Source: Polaribacter sp. SA4-10 (GTDB lineage: Bacteria; Bacteroidota; Bacteroidia; Flavobacteriales; Flavobacteriaceae). From it: DNA of 64,000 nt. The notes beneath the pieces are model-generated. The model saw only the letters and a program-made list of their open reading frames with translations, was not told the DNA's origin and did no database searches. Positions 63,480-64,000 of the stretch are shown here, piece by piece. The DNA lies in assembly GCF_002163835.1 (NCBI RefSeq), contig NZ_CP019331.1, positions 806,001 to 870,000 of the forward strand. The letters are read 5' to 3'. Each line of letters opens with the position of its first letter. Positions within the stretch are counted from its first letter, which is position 1. Made by a program: the position numbers and the translations under genes.

Positions 63480-64000
63480 ATGGCTACATACAAGAAAAAA
63501 TATAAACCAGAAGGTAAAAAAGAAGAAAATCAAATTGATGAATCAGAATTTGAAACTGCTGGAGTATTAAACACTTTAGAAGAAACTGCTTCTAGATCTG
63601 AACAATGGATAGAGAAAAATAGCAAACCGTTATTTTATTCTCTAATAACTGTTGTTGTTATCTTTTTAGCCTATTTAGGATATAATAAATATGTAGTTGA
63701 GCCAAATGAATTAGCTGCTTCTAATGAATTAGCTTTTCCAAGAAATTATTTTGATGAAGCTGCAACTGCTGGTTCTGGTATCGATTCTTTACTTACTTTA
63801 AGTTTAGAAGGTGCAGATGGTAATTATGGTTTTTTAGATATTGCAGATTCTTATAGTGGAACTGATGCTGGTAATTTAGCAAACTATTATGCTGGTATTT
63901 CATATTTACAAATGAAGCAATATGATAAAGCAATTGAATATTTAAGTAAATTTGATTCTGATGATGAACTATTAGGCCCAACTGCATTAGGTGCAATTGG
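63480..64000 (+). CDS. TPR-domain membrane protein (partial, runs off the window)
   Basis: The ATG at 63480 opens a frame that continues past the edge; 173 codons are visible. Residues 1-50 are charged and cytoplasmic ('MATYKKKYKPEGKKEENQID'), about 51-68 form one membrane span ('FYSLITVVVIFLAYLGY'), and a TPR-like helix pair follows ('NLANYYAGISYLQMKQYDKA'). This matches YfgM-like tetratricopeptide proteins, which in E. coli contact the SecYEG translocon; the role here is inferred. Divergent from recF. Confidence 0.82.
   Translation, partial: MATYKKKYKPEGKKEENQIDESEFETAGVLNTLEETASRSEQWIEKNSKPLFYSLITVVVIFLAYLGYNKYVVEPNELAASNELAFPRNYFDEAATAGSGIDSLLTLSLEGADGNYGFLDIADSYSGTDAGNLANYYAGISYLQMKQYDKAIEYLSKFDSDDELLGPTALGAI

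Noticed and set aside
1..64000. tRNA, rRNA or riboswitch genes
   Set aside because: No cloverleaf-like GGTTCRA/TTC segments, rRNA signatures or known riboswitch cores were seen in the intergenic regions by eye; a covariance-model scan was not possible.

Overview
The window is about 30% G+C chromosomal DNA from a marine-type member of the Flavobacteriaceae (Bacteroidota), most like Polaribacter, Tenacibaculum and their relatives. The evidence is the gldI gliding-motility locus, the bacillithiol gene bshA, Bacteroidota-only families (DUF3810, OstA-like, the secreted family mislabelled 'asparagine synthetase B'), the spoT-fur-purA order, and many copies of the Bacteroidota promoter -7 element TAnnTTTG. 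Most genes are ordinary chromosomal housekeeping. I see no rRNA, tRNA, CRISPR array, phage, integrase or intact insertion sequence.

Layout. 1-5.3 kb: a TetR-regulated exporter operon (regulator, ABC protein with an eroded ATPase site, HlyD adaptor, TolC-like outer-membrane protein), with a palindrome next to its promoter and a second, outward-facing promoter at the left edge. 5.3-12.3 kb: small regulator and membrane genes, a minus-strand helicase/TRIC/MaoC cluster, a thioesterase, a MATE pump, DUF2461 and DUF1853 genes, and a 63-bp array of 7-bp repeats. 12.4-16.7 kb: a four-gene MacAB-like efflux operon. 16.8-22.1 kb: DCC thiol protein, HAD phosphatase, Crp-family regulator, DJ-1/PfpI lipoprotein, sulfurtransferase and DAACS symporter. 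22.2-29.7 kb: a decayed DUF937 gene, bshA, half of a split transketolase, the 'AsnB-like' secreted protein, a Gfo/Idh/MocA oxidoreductase bracketed by two copies of the AsnB-like 5' end, a PD-(D/E)XK-type protein of unknown role, and dnaB.

29.9-42.8 kb: a DUF3810 metalloprotease-like protein, two tandem secreted amidohydrolases, a decayed small secreted gene, a TrmH-type methyltransferase, polyphosphate glucokinase, an M48 protease, spoT, fur and purA. 42.9-57.1 kb: a 598-aa protein of unknown function, a PLP decarboxylase, OstA-like protein and class III aminotransferase, an HI0933-type flavoprotein, LysE exporter, pyrD, pheT and an LTA-synthase-type sulfatase. 57.1-64 kb: PAP2 phosphatase, three peptidyl-prolyl isomerase lipoproteins including GldI, nrnA, ndk, a DUF721 gene, recF, and the start of a TPR protein cut by the window edge.

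The genes support envelope work (two export systems, OstA, PPIases, gliding), nucleotide metabolism (purA, pyrD, ndk, nrnA, spoT), replication and repair (dnaB, recF) and redox balance (bshA, DCC protein, DJ-1). No clear new defence or mobile system is present. The most notable features are the ABC exporter with a degenerate nucleotide-binding domain, the oxidoreductase gene flanked by a roughly 130-bp gene-fragment duplication next to a nuclease-fold protein, the 598-aa TIM-barrel-like protein, and three decaying gene remnants.
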